A stretch of DNA of 64,000 bases, from positions 1-64,000 of the forward strand of contig JAGFJA010000018.1 in assembly GCA_024103005.1 (NCBI GenBank). The letters run 5' to 3'. The position numbers were made by a program, and so were the translations under genes. Positions 6,451 to 15,795 of the stretch are shown piece by piece. The stretch's first letter is position 1; each line of letters starts with the position of its first letter. This stretch comes from Saprospiraceae bacterium. Its GTDB lineage: Bacteria; Bacteroidota; Bacteroidia; Chitinophagales; Saprospiraceae. The notes beneath the pieces are model-generated. The model did no database searches and had not been told where the DNA came from. It saw only the letters and a list, made by a program, of their open reading frames with translations.

Positions 6451-8355
6451 ATGTCCACCACTAAAGGTTTCAATAAAGGAAAGGGAATTCCGATTTCGGT
6501 ATCCCTAAAACCCCATATTTCAGACAAAGATTTCGGCGATCAGAATCGATTATACAACCGAAAGCGGATGATTACCATTTCTGCTTTTGCCATATTTATA
6601 GCTATCTGCATCAGCTTTATCGCCAAGTTTTTGATACATCTGATTGACCTGATAACTAATATTTCATTTTTCGGGCTGTTTTCACCGGATGATGTAAGCC
6701 CTGCTGATAATCATCTGGGGTTGTATGTCATTGCGATTCCCACTATTGGAGGTCTCATCGTCGGAATTATGGCATTATACGGATCCAAAGCCATCAGGGG
6801 TCATGGAATACCTGAAGCTATGGAGCAGATTCTTACCAATCAAAGTAAGATTAAGCCGGCTATAACCTTTTTGAAACCTATTTCATCGGCTATATCTATT
6901 GGAACGGGAGGGCCATTCGGTGCTGAAGGTCCCATTATCGCTACAGGTGGTGCACTAGGTTCCACCTTGGGGCAGATTATGAAGATATCGGATAATGAAA
7001 GGAAAATACTCCTTGCTGCGGGAGCCACGGCAGGTATGTCAGCTATCTTCGGTACTCCGATAGCGGCGATATTTCTGGCTATTGAGTTGCTGTTGTTTGA
7101 ATTTTCGCCCTTATCCATCATACCTGTATCTCTTGCATGTATCACCGGGGCAGCAGGGCATCACTTGTTGTTTAGCCCGGGAGTTGTTTTTCCGGTAGAT
7201 ACGCCCATACCATTATCAAGCAATCAGGCTCTGAGTTTTTATACTTTGCTGGGTGGAGTAATCGGTTTGGCCTCGGTCCTGGTGACCAAGATTGTATATC
7301 TCATAGAGGACGGATTTGAACGGCTGCCGATACACTGGGCTTGGTGGCCGGCGATTGGCGGTGTTGTGGTGGGAATTGTCGGATATTTTAATCCGCATAC
7401 CTTGGGTGTGGGTTATGATAACATCATCCACATCCTGTCAGGTAATATGCCGATGCAGGTATTGCTGTCGCTTTGTGTCCTCAAGTTTGTATCCTGGGCT
7501 ATATCCCTGGGTAGTGGCACTTCAGGCGGGACCCTGGCTCCGCTTCTGACCATTGGAGGTGCCTTGGGTGTGCTGCTGGGCGGATTGATTTTACAATGGT
7601 TTCCGAAATCCGGTATCACGATGTCACTCGCCGCAATGGTAGGCATGTCTTCCATGTTTGCCGGATCGTCCAGAGCATTTATTACATCTATTGTCTTTGT
7701 GCTCGAGTCCACCGGTGAGTTTAATGCACTTCTGCCTCTTCTGGCCGGCTGTACCTGCGCCTACATCATATCTTATTTCTTTATGGAAAATACCATCATG
7801 ACGGAAAAGATAGCCCGACGTGGTGTCAAGACACCGGATATCTACGAACCCGATATCCTGAGTAAACTATCGGTCGAACAGATGATTACTGGTGAAGGTA
7901 CAATCATCAGTGAAAATAACAGTATAGGTGAGGTTAGAGAATGGCTCAGAAACAATCAGGATGATGAATTGTCCAATTATTTTATTATCTCAGACGATCA
8001 GGGTGAATACAGAGGAATACTCAGTTATTCCAACCTGCACAATGCCCACCACAATGAAGATGAGCCGGTGGGAACCCTGATAAAGCGAAACAATGTATTT
8101 ATCAGCATGAAAGACACCCTGCTGACAGCAGTAGAAACCATGGCACGCGAAAATGTCGATGTCTTGCCGGTCATTTCAAGTGAGAATTCCAGCATCATCG
8201 GCATCATCTCCTATAAAGACATCATTGCTTCTTACAGAATCAGATACAATGAACACGAGAAAAAACAAACTCAAATTTCATTGAAAAGAAACGGATTGAA
8301 AATTTTGTTGAGGGGACAGAAAATTGTAACAACACTGACCAGAAAGGCGAAATAA
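6451..8355 (+). CDS. CLC-family chloride channel/transporter with C-terminal CBS pair
   Basis: The 634-residue product has the CLC membrane domain (about 45-455) followed by two CBS domains (about 475-605). Selectivity motifs are GHGIP (117-121), GAEGP (157-161, with gating Glu159) and GSGTSGGTLAPL. Helix H reads TPIAAIFLAIELLLF: Glu212 is kept, but the next position, which is the internal proton glutamate (E203) in the E. coli exchanger, is Leu213. Chloride channels of the family also lack that Glu, so a channel-like mode is possible. The CBS pair probably senses nucleotides. Start chosen at ATG 6451 after a purine-rich AGAGG. Family certain; transport mode inferred. Confidence 0.9.
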   Translation: MSTTKGFNKGKGIPISVSLKPHISDKDFGDQNRLYNRKRMITISAFAIFIAICISFIAKFLIHLIDLITNISFFGLFSPDDVSPADNHLGLYVIAIPTIGGLIVGIMALYGSKAIRGHGIPEAMEQILTNQSKIKPAITFLKPISSAISIGTGGPFGAEGPIIATGGALGSTLGQIMKISDNERKILLAAGATAGMSAIFGTPIAAIFLAIELLLFEFSPLSIIPVSLACITGAAGHHLLFSPGVVFPVDTPIPLSSNQALSFYTLLGGVIGLASVLVTKIVYLIEDGFERLPIHWAWWPAIGGVVVGIVGYFNPHTLGVGYDNIIHILSGNMPMQVLLSLCVLKFVSWAISLGSGTSGGTLAPLLTIGGALGVLLGGLILQWFPKSGITMSLAAMVGMSSMFAGSSRAFITSIVFVLESTGEFNALLPLLAGCTCAYIISYFFMENTIMTEKIARRGVKTPDIYEPDILSKLSVEQMITGEGTIISENNSIGEVREWLRNNQDDELSNYFIISDDQGEYRGILSYSNLHNAHHNEDEPVGTLIKRNNVFISMKDTLLTAVETMARENVDVLPVISSENSSIIGIISYKDIIASYRIRYNEHEKKQTQISLKRNGLKILLRGQKIVTTLTRKAK

Positions 8356-8460
8356 TCACAAATACAAGCTTTTAAAGAAACAAAATCTCATGCATCTATA
8401 CGAGTAATATTTATAGATATTTGCGATTCTTTGTGCTGTGTATTATTCAGCAAGATCTGA

Positions 8461-10839
8461 TTATATTTTTAACAATTTATAATAACTTGTTTTTCCGCTC
8501 TGCTGCCCAATCGCAAGCATATACATACCCGAAGGCAGGTGTCTCAGACTAATGGTATTGCTAATGGGATTAAGCGAAATACCCATATCTGTTCCTTGCA
8601 TATTTAGCAGATGTACAAAGGAAGGAATCTCATTATTTCTGCCTCTTATAAAAACAGTCCCCGATGACGGATTGGGATAAACTATAAATACATCCTGATT
8701 AGATTGATTACCTTTCACAGAGGAGGTTATATTAGATTCAAAAGCGCCGATATCGGGTGCAAGCCCCTGATAATCGTCAAAGCCGGGAATGATGGCACCT
8801 TTGTCAATCAGGGGACTTGAAGACACTAAAGAAAAGTCCCCGGTGCCGATATTTTTAAATCCGGGATTTTGGTGGAAGGGTTGGTTAAAGTTTATTTTAT
8901 TACTTCCCGTGAGTGTACTCATTTTTGACTGAAAAGAATCAACTTCATACCAGCTCTGACAATTATATTGACCGTGAATCTCTTTTGCCAGTAACAGGGG
9001 CATGGTTTCATCATAGCTAAAATAACTATCATGATTGGAAGAAAATTGAAAATCGGTCTTGTCTTTTAATCCGTGGAAATAGAAAGGATGCTTAATGTTG
9101 TCAGCAAAGATATTATTTACGAAATAGATATTTTTCCACTCTCCCAACCAGGGCTCCATCGTGAATCCCAGTGTGTCATCCGAGTAAAAAGTATTATTGA
9201 AAAAATATAAGTTGCCCCTTGTGGATGAAATTCCGGAAGAATTGGTCTTAATCCCTGTTGCCGGAGAAAAATATGCTGATGGTGGATTACAACCTATAAA
9301 ATAGGGATCGTCCTCTGCATTTTCTCTTCCCCGCATTCCGAAAAACACATTTCTGTAAAAATAACGCGGCCCGATATTGGGCGGGGCTGCAGAAATGCCG
9401 GACATTGGATGCTCAAACCGATTGTTCCAGACCCTGAGGTTGACCCAGTTGCCATCACATTCTACGGCATCAAAATTGTCAATAAATTCATTGTTATAGA
9501 CATCCATTTCTGCTACACCATCATTATTGTTGAGGTAAATGCCGCTATTGGTTCCGACAAACTTGCTATTTCTCAGAGTGACATTTTTATTATTGTTAAA
9601 AGTGATAGCAACGGTCTCTCTGTTTCTAGCATAAGAAGTGCTTTCAGTGAGAAAATACAAGGGGAATCGTTTAATCATGACATGACTGTATAAGCCATTG
9701 TCATTTTTGAATGTGCAGTTTTCTATTAAAATGTTTTTGCATTCGTTATAAAAAATAATATCGTAGTTATTATACTCAAATACGCAGGAATCAAACCAGA
9801 TGTGATTTATGCTCCTGAGATCAAATGCTATGGAAGCGCTTATATTTGAATTGGATACGTTATTTTTGGCAACATTTTTAATGATCAAGCCCTTAAAATG
9901 AAGGTAGCCGTCATGATTGTTTCCATAAACCGTAATAAATCGGAAAGCCTTTGATATCGTAACTTCTGAATTGTTGGGATCTGTTCCGGCTTTTGTCTTT
10001 ATCCAGATATTATTATTGTCCCTCAGGAATCCATCTGCGTGAAAACTGAGATCCCTGAGATTATTATTATGAAAATACCAGAAAGCATTCAACGTTGGAT
10101 AAGGATAAAGATTATTGCCATTGATAATACAAATATTGGTATAACCGGTGCCAGCAGGCAAGGACGCCTGGTATAGGAGTGAATCGGTTGCTGATTGGGT
10201 CCATGTCAATTTGCCCTGGTATGCACCGTCAATTACAGGGTGAGCACCTGGAGCAGCCATTATATTGATCGGTGTTTCTTCCGTGCAGGAGTTGTAAAAA
10301 TGGAAACTTATGGGCAGGTCTGTATATACTCCGTCCATTAAATAAACTGTTGTGCCACAGTGTACCGTGCCCGATTCCATCAGCTCTTTGAATCTTCCGG
10401 GTTTTTCTTTTGAATAAATATTTCCGGAACCGTCGGGCGAAACCCACTTTATATTCTGTCCCGTCGAAATTTCTGGATTCTCAAGTGTTGATGCGGTTGT
10501 GGTGCTTTCGAAAATAATTTTATCTTCCGGAATGCTGTCACGAATAATGACCATTATATCATAAGAGCTCCCGGACTCCAGGAAAAACAAGCTGCCTCTA
10601 AACTGACTTTGACCTGAATAAACAATGCGGTCAGGCGTAAAAGCTTCTTTCCAGTTTTCCGTATTGGATGACTTATATTTTATTTTGCAATAGGAAGAAT
10701 TGTCGTCATCAAAACCATCCGGCAGGTCAACTTCCACACCTATACTTCGATACGCAGGATGCAGTACAACAGTCTGACAATAGAATTGGGTGGATGAAAA
10801 AAGAAGTATCAGAGTAATCAAGAAGATTCGGCCAGGCAT
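8461..10839 (-). CDS. Secreted right-handed beta-helix protein with T9SS type A sorting domain
   Basis: The 792-residue product starts with a signal peptide (IFLITLILLFSSTQFYC) and ends in a type A T9SS sorting domain (VYPNPSSGTVFIRG … SGMYMLAI … YYKLLKI, about residues 710-792). Between them many short repeats such as NNKNVTLRNSKFVGTNSGIY and FYNECKNILIENCTFKND are typical of parallel beta-helix (PbH1) folds used by polysaccharide lyases and hydrolases. No catalytic set can be assigned. The protein is expected to cross the outer membrane by T9SS and be released or anchored at the surface. It is convergent with the CLC gene and appears monocistronic. Confidence 0.85.
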   Translation of the reverse strand: MPGRIFLITLILLFSSTQFYCQTVVLHPAYRSIGVEVDLPDGFDDDNSSYCKIKYKSSNTENWKEAFTPDRIVYSGQSQFRGSLFFLESGSSYDIMVIIRDSIPEDKIIFESTTTASTLENPEISTGQNIKWVSPDGSGNIYSKEKPGRFKELMESGTVHCGTTVYLMDGVYTDLPISFHFYNSCTEETPINIMAAPGAHPVIDGAYQGKLTWTQSATDSLLYQASLPAGTGYTNICIINGNNLYPYPTLNAFWYFHNNNLRDLSFHADGFLRDNNNIWIKTKAGTDPNNSEVTISKAFRFITVYGNNHDGYLHFKGLIIKNVAKNNVSNSNISASIAFDLRSINHIWFDSCVFEYNNYDIIFYNECKNILIENCTFKNDNGLYSHVMIKRFPLYFLTESTSYARNRETVAITFNNNKNVTLRNSKFVGTNSGIYLNNNDGVAEMDVYNNEFIDNFDAVECDGNWVNLRVWNNRFEHPMSGISAAPPNIGPRYFYRNVFFGMRGRENAEDDPYFIGCNPPSAYFSPATGIKTNSSGISSTRGNLYFFNNTFYSDDTLGFTMEPWLGEWKNIYFVNNIFADNIKHPFYFHGLKDKTDFQFSSNHDSYFSYDETMPLLLAKEIHGQYNCQSWYEVDSFQSKMSTLTGSNKINFNQPFHQNPGFKNIGTGDFSLVSSSPLIDKGAIIPGFDDYQGLAPDIGAFESNITSSVKGNQSNQDVFIVYPNPSSGTVFIRGRNNEIPSFVHLLNMQGTDMGISLNPISNTISLRHLPSGMYMLAIGQQSGKTSYYKLLKI

Positions 10840-11376
10840 TTGATAATTATTATTAAAGTGGAAAATGAATATAAAACTAATAAAAGTCCGGAAAACATAA
10901 TAATATTTAATAGATGCCTATCTGTCCGTGAAGTAAAGAAACTAAATTTTGATACAATTAATTCGCGTAATCAAATAGTTGAATTAATCAAGGAAGAGAT
11001 GAATTATAGACAATTGTTATTTCGGTCAGAAGAGCTATCCTGCTATTATCGACTTCACAACCAATGACGGCAGGAACCATAACCGCCTGATTTGAGACAA
11101 CAAGACTTCGTGTTTTGCAATATTTGCAAGTGTTGACAGCGTGTAAATTACTTGCCTTCGTGCAAAAAGGCACAGAAATATTTTACCATCAAAAACCGAC
11201 AAAAATGACGTAAATAGCCAATTATTCTCGCCTTGTCCGGACCGTTTTATCCCCTATGACAGTTGGAGAATCTGCCAATGAGTGGAAAATTTCTTTATAT
11301 TTGTTGAAGCTAACCGGTATTCTCCTGTATTTTCGGTCTTCTGTCCGAAAATTAAGCGGTAAAAAATTGTTTTGCG
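10840..11376. other. Intergenic stretch without a recognisable gene
   Basis: About 540 bp between the beta-helix gene and the OmdA-like gene. An open frame of 75 codons (10840-11067, +) exists but its product is Asn/Ile/Lys-rich and resembles nothing I know, so I do not call it. The promoter of the minus-strand gene must lie at the left end. No hairpin-plus-T-run or repeat stands out. Confidence 0.4.
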
Positions 11377-11667
11377 ATGAATGAAGTAATTATAGAAGAA
11401 GGTATCATGCATTCCGTTCCGGAAGATATGAAAGTTGTCTTGCTTGCCGATACCGAATTATTGGCAAGGTGGAACAAACTTACGCCTGTCATGCGGAATG
11501 AATGGATTTGCTGGACGACCATCGTTAAGCTGGAAGAAACCCGCAAGGATCATATCCGTCGGCTGCAGGAAGATATTTTGAATGGCAAGAAGAGACCATG
11601 TTGCTGGCAGGGATGCCCTCATCGAAATGAAAACGCAAGGAAATATTTTAAGAATCTGGAGTTGTGA
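11377..11667 (+). CDS. YdeI/OmpD-associated (OmdA) family protein
   Basis: The 96-residue product matches the short form of the bacteriocin-protection/OmdA family: VPEDMKVVLLADTELLARW, LTPVMRNEWICW, TRKDHIRRLQEDIL and the C-terminal KKRPCCWQGCPHR with its Cys-Cys-Trp…Cys-Pro-His. The molecular function of the family is not settled; related proteins were linked to outer-membrane protein traffic and peptide resistance. The gene stands in front of an arsenate reductase remnant and has no conserved partner here. Confidence 0.8.
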   Translation: MNEVIIEEGIMHSVPEDMKVVLLADTELLARWNKLTPVMRNEWICWTTIVKLEETRKDHIRRLQEDILNGKKRPCCWQGCPHRNENARKYFKNLEL

Positions 11668-11696
11668 GTTCCCGAAAATTAAAGAAGACTTAGAGT

Positions 11697-11946
11697 CAAT
11701 CCGACCACTATATCTGTAATGGCTGAAGAGAATATTGACATTTCAAAATACACCTCAAATTTGATAGTTAAATACGTCAATATTACTTTCGATTTTGTTA
11801 TAACAGTATGTGATAGCGCGGTAGAGAAGTGCCCGAAATTCCCGTCTAATGTAAGATTAATTCATAACAGTTTCCCCGGGAATATAAATGGCAACGATTT
11901 TCCGAGTGCATACCTATTCAATAATAGGCAGTTGTTGCATTTGTAA
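11697..11946 (+). pseudogene. Remnant of low-molecular-weight-phosphatase type arsenate reductase
   Basis: From about 11697 the frame reads VNPTTISVMAEENIDISKYTSN, then FDFVITVCDSAVEKCPKFP and RLIHNSFPG, which match the middle of thioredoxin-coupled ArsC (VNPxAIxVMxExGIDIS, FDYVITVCDxAxExCPxFP, HWxFPDP). The N-terminal phosphate-binding loop with the catalytic Cys (CxxNSxR) is missing: the OmdA-like gene ends only 30 bp upstream. The C-terminal helix is also lost. The fragment cannot encode an active reductase. Confidence 0.7.
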
Positions 11947-11956
11947 TAAGAGGAAT

Positions 11957-11986
11957 AAAAAAAGGTTCAGACTCTCTGTCCAAACC
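11957..11986 (-). terminator. Terminator of the tRNA-Arg transcript
   Basis: Read on the minus strand, GGTTTGGA (11986-11979) pairs with TCTGAACC (11971-11964), including wobble pairs, and is followed by a run of T. It lies 12 bp past the 3' end of the tRNA. Confidence 0.6.
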
Positions 11987-11997
11987 CTTTTGTTTCT

Positions 11998-12074
11998 TGG
12001 TAGTCCCTATAGGATTCGAACCTATGACCTACTGCTTAGAAGGCAGTTGCTCTATCCAGCTGAGCTAAGGAACC
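11998..12074 (-). tRNA. tRNA-Arg (TCT)
   Basis: On the minus strand the sequence folds as a 77-base tRNA. The acceptor stem pairs GGTTCCT with AGGGACT, the D arm contains AGCTCAGCTGGATAGAGC, the anticodon stem-loop is CTGCC TTCTAAG CAG with anticodon TCT (reads AGA/AGG, Arg), and the T arm is ATAGG TTCGAAT CCTAT. The discriminator is A and CCA is encoded (TGG at 11998-12000 on the + strand). It is a single gene, not part of a tRNA cluster here. Confidence 0.93.
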
Positions 12075-12154
12075 ATGGCTTTAAAAAGCGAGTGCAAAGA
12101 TAATAATTTTTTATAAATTAAAGCTAAAAATTTGTAAAATCCGATTTTTGTAAG

Positions 12155-12535
12155 AGGAGTATTCCAGATACAGTGCAAGGTGAAAAGTTATTCCGGAATA
12201 TTCCGGAAATATCTTTTTGATTAGCTTTAAGTTTTTATACAATAATGATGGACAAAGAAGCGTGACTAAAATACGACGATAAAAACGCATCTTCAAACAC
12301 CTTTCTTTTTATTTTATGAGCCAATTTAAACAGTGGATGTCTATGATTTAGCATATCTTCAAAGGATGTGAATAAACGCGTCAACCTTTCGTTTTTCTTA
12401 TCCGGTATCTTAGATTGATACAAGGCGTATGTCCTGGAGTTAATAATTCTTACATTAAATTAACAACCACAGTCATTACAATATACTGTATAACAACATG
12501 TTAGAATGTTGTTTTAAGGTTGACTATGTAAAACA
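12155..12535 (-). mobile_element. Internally deleted IS5-type element, copy 1
   Basis: This segment is repeated, about 80-90% alike by eye, at 17530-17900. On the minus strand it encodes 62 codons (12423-12235): LTRLFTSFEDMLNHRHPLFKLAHKIKRKVFEDAF, the N-terminal start of IS5-family transposases (in which FExxLNxxHxLxxLAxKIDWxxFExxF is usual). After the motif both copies run into the same unrelated tail (YFSHASLSIIIV), so the deletion happened before duplication. It is therefore a non-autonomous, MITE-like derivative or a segmental duplication. No clear terminal inverted repeats or target duplications were found. Confidence 0.65.
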
Positions 12536-13014
12536 CAAAATTTTATCTTTAGCCTAATAAAACAAAAGTCCATATACATAGTGCACATGGACTCTTGTCT
12601 CTTCGAAAAGGTTGTTTTATTGAAGGATAATTATTTTATGTCTTTCTATCCAAAGTCAGCAAAGCCTTTGAAAAAACCCTTTATTCCGTTTTTGAAAAAA
12701 CCGGATTCGCCATATTGCACTATATTTTCAAACGAGTTGAGCTGGGCATGGATATTGTTATTTGCTAAGAAAAGCATCAAAAAATAAACTAAGAAAGGAT
12801 TGCGGATACTCATAACTACCTAATTATTCGTAATTTGGAATGGATTACAGTTCACATTTGGTAAAAATAATGTATAGTCAAAAATTAAATGAGTATGTGG
12901 GATGGAATGGTAGATTTAGGGATAGACAGTGAAAAACTTAAACATCTACATAGGGATAAAATCACTCTTTTAGGGATAGATTAAAGACTACAGATCGGGA
13001 TAGTAGTAATATCT
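12536..13014. promoter_or_regulatory. Intergenic region upstream of the sensor kinase, with repeated AGGGATA boxes
   Basis: The left part has a small stem (AGTCCAT 12570-12576 with ATGGACT) and an uncertain 49-68 codon frame (from 12581 or 12638 to 12787) that I do not recognise. The right part carries AGGGATA at 12918, 12952 and 12972 and CGGGATA at 12996, spaced 34, 20 and 24 bp, all in the same orientation, just before the two-component genes. Direct repeats about two helical turns apart are the usual operator form for LytTR regulators, one of which is encoded downstream. The operator role is inference. Confidence 0.4.
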
Positions 13015-13037
13015 ATGAAGTTAAATTTTCTACCATC

Positions 13038-14777
13038 TTGCGCTGTTTATTTTTAATCGTTCTTCTACTTCACGCTGTACATATTGTTGCGAACAACGGT
13101 GATATTTCTGTCCGATTAGAAAAGATAAAAGTTGAAATATTCAAACAAAGCGACCTTGCAAATGCCGAATCCGAGTTGCTGCAAATTTTATCCGAAGTCA
13201 AACATTTGCCCAAAACAAAAGATAACCTAACGTTGACTCTTAAGGCAAAGTTGATTTTCTGTCAAGTCAAGAACATTCAATTAAAATATGATGAAGCCAT
13301 TTCCGGGCTCCTGGAAATTGTAAAAACTTCTAGAAGCGCTGACCTGCCTGAATATACATATCAGGCCTACCTTGAAATCGCCATAATAAAGGAGTTTTAT
13401 CGAGATTTTAAAGATGCCAGAAAATACCTTGCATCGGCTCAGCAACTAACCGAAAATAACAATCTGGACACCATAATTAGCACCTATTTTGTACGGATGG
13501 CTTCTTTTTACCGATTCCTTAAAAAGAATGATTCAGCGGTCATCATGGCTAATCAAGGTTTGCAATATGCCCTAAAGAATGGCAATGAAAAGGACGAGAA
13601 TGATTGTTACCTCCTATTGGGCATGACACTCCCTACTGATCAATATCATGAGGCCATCTCCTATTACAAAAAAGCAGCCAATTATTTTAAGAAAATCAGC
13701 GACTATCCAGGTATTATAGGTCAATATGGCAACATCGCCAAAATTTTTTTAAACCACAATTTGATAGATAGTTCAGCATACTATTATCAATTAGCAGAAA
13801 GATAAGATGGTAAAAAAAATAATAAAGAAATAGATCCCTGGCTATTAAATATTAAAATCAACATCTTCCGCAAGAATAATCAACCAGATTCTGCACTTTT
13901 TTATTTCCAGAAATATCATCAAGCGGTACTGAAAAATTTCGATAATGATAAATCTGTAGAAATAAAGAAAATTACCAGCCTCTACGAGAGCCAACAAAAA
14001 GAATCTGTGATTAAAAACCAATTTTATTGGATAATATTTATTTCATCTATTACTGCAATGATTATTTGTTTTTCTTTCATCTTATTTCGAAAAAACCAAA
14101 GGATAAATGAACAAAACATCATTATCAGCCAGCAGGTAGATAAACTCAGCAAACTCCTCTCTCAGAAAGAGACCATCCTTCATGAATTGCATCACCGCGT
14201 AAAGAATAACCTTCAAAACGTAATAAGCATCCTGGAGATGCAAAAAGAATCCATCAATTTCAACAATATAGAAGAACTTATTCGAGGCAATCAAAACAGG
14301 ATTCATTCTATGGCCTTGCTACACAAAAAGCTGGACATGTCGGAAATACTGCGTGAGATCAATATACATGGATATCTACGCGAATTGACAGAATTGGTCA
14401 TGGATTCCTATTGTGATAAAGCCAAAAATATTTCCTTACATTTTACGTGTTCGGTAGAGAAAATCACACTAGAAAAGGCACTTCCCTTAGGTTAGATCAT
14501 CGTCGAATTGGTCAGCAACAGTATGAAGTATGCATTTAAGGATAAAACTACCGGAATGATTTCTATTGAAATACAGCCGGACATGAAAAACGGCACTATC
14601 AAGTTGATCTATATGGACAATGGTATAGGATTTGATTTCAATGCAGAAAATGGGAAAGGCCTGGGTCTAGAAATCATCAAAGGTCTGATAGGTCAGCTTG
14701 ACGGGACATCAGAATTTTTAAACCATAACGGCTTCTGCTTATCCATCAGTTTTAAAGAAAAAAAACATGGTAAATAA
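13038..14777 (+). pseudogene. TPR sensor histidine kinase (HisKA_2 type) broken by two in-frame stops
   Basis: One continuous frame from TTG 13038 to 14777 encodes a signal-like segment, TPR repeats (about codons 30-270), a transmembrane segment (FYWIIFISSITAMIICFSFILF, near 14022-14085), an H-box LHELHHRVKNNLQNVISILEM of the HisKA_2 family and an ATPase domain with ELVSNSMKYAF, DNGIGFDF and GKGLGLEII. It is cut by TAA at 13803-13805 and TAG at 14493-14495; in relatives the second position is a hydrophobic residue just before IIxELVSNS. The likely start ATG 13015 is also out of frame with the rest. The gene overlaps the response regulator start by 11 bp. As read, no active kinase can be made in one piece; sequencing error is the alternative. 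Confidence 0.82.
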
Positions 14778-15453
14778 AACAATACTCCTGGTAGAGGACG
14801 ATTTCCTGAATCGGAGGCTGACAAAAAATGTACTGACTCAAAATAGCTTTTTAGTAGTTGAAGCTAAAAACCCTCAAGATGCTTTCCTCGCCTTAAAGAC
14901 TACTCACATTGATCTAATTATCCTGGATATCAATCTCGGGCGTGATGAAATCCATGGTATCCAACTCGGCCATAAGATCAATGAATTATATAAACTACCT
15001 TTTATTTTTCTAACTGCTTATGAAAATCCGGAAATAGTCAACAATGCATTAACTTCTTTACCCTATTCCTACCTGACCAAGCCCTTTAAAAACATCGACC
15101 TCATCTCATCCATAGAACTGGCTCTTAGAAAGAAAGCCCTTGTTGCTAAAGAATCAAGAACGATTATTGTAAAAGACGGCGAATTTAAGAAAGAATTGAA
15201 CTTAGATGATATTTACTATTTGGTCTCGGAAGGCAACTATCTGCTAATCCACACCGATAGTGAAGTTTATAAAATTCGATCTACCATAAAACAAATGCAA
15301 GAAACCCTGCCTTCTGACATCTTTGTACAAGTACACCGAGCCTATATCGTCAATAAGACAAAAATTGAAAAATTCAATAATAAGTCCATTTATGTCAAAA
15401 GCACAACCATTCCCTTATCCCTTGTCTTTTTGAATGACCTTGGCCTGGAATGA
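14767..15453 (+). CDS. Response regulator, REC-LytTR
   Basis: The 228-residue product has a receiver domain (1-125) with acidic Glu10-Asp11-Asp12, phospho-acceptor Asp54 in LIILDINLG, Thr83 and Lys105 in YLTKPF, then a LytTR DNA-binding domain (about 135-228; IYYLVSEGNYLLIHT, FVQVHRAYIVN). Such regulators bind direct repeats. It overlaps the 3' end of the broken kinase gene and was clearly co-transcribed with it. The regulator itself is intact, so it may be driven by another kinase or act unphosphorylated. Its target could be the repeated boxes upstream of the kinase. Confidence 0.92.
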   Translation: MVNKTILLVEDDFLNRRLTKNVLTQNSFLVVEAKNPQDAFLALKTTHIDLIILDINLGRDEIHGIQLGHKINELYKLPFIFLTAYENPEIVNNALTSLPYSYLTKPFKNIDLISSIELALRKKALVAKESRTIIVKDGEFKKELNLDDIYYLVSEGNYLLIHTDSEVYKIRSTIKQMQETLPSDIFVQVHRAYIVNKTKIEKFNNKSIYVKSTTIPLSLVFLNDLGLE

Positions 15454-15602
15454 AATTATTATAGTAAAAAGGACGCTGATGGCCTCTTCATTCCAACATT
15501 TAAACTGATCATACCTGAGTCTTGAAAAGGATTCTGTTAGTTTCCACCACCTTTATGTGTGGATTACAAATTTTTATATGTTACATATTCATTTTATTTA
15601 AC

Positions 15603-15610
15603 TACCTTTG
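15603..15610 (+). promoter_or_regulatory. Putative promoter -7 box of the DEAD-box helicase
   Basis: TACCTTTG fits the Bacteroidota -7 consensus TAnnTTTG. It would give a 5' leader of about 180 bases before the start codon at 15796, as often found for cold-induced helicase genes. No clear -33 TTTG was found at the right distance. Confidence 0.5.
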
Positions 15611-15795
15611 CGACACTAAAAATTTTTAGAAGACTTCTGTTCATTATCTTCAGGCTTAGTTTAGAATTTTATTCTCCCACTTCCTGTTTTTGTTTTACAG
15701 TTAGCACAGCTATTTATTTAAGTAATCTTAACATCAAACTGAATGACAGTTTTATTCAAAAACTCCTTGATAAGACATGTCACTATAAAAAACCT

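Noticed and set aside
10840..11067. 75-codon open frame after the beta-helix gene
   Set aside because: Starts in the promoter region of the minus-strand gene, has low-complexity composition and no family resemblance.
12581..12787. 68-codon open frame between the IS fragment and the kinase
   Set aside because: Overlaps a small hairpin, has no recognisable domain and no supporting ribosome-binding or promoter signal.
13038..14777. Programmed recoding of TAA and TAG in the sensor kinase
   Set aside because: Two different stop codons, neither UGA, no stimulatory structure noticed and no recoding machinery in the window; simple decay or sequence error is more likely.
15559..15795. N-terminal extension of the DEAD-box helicase
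   Set aside because: Composition is aromatic/hydrophobic without family similarity and the putative -7 box TACCTTTG lies inside it.
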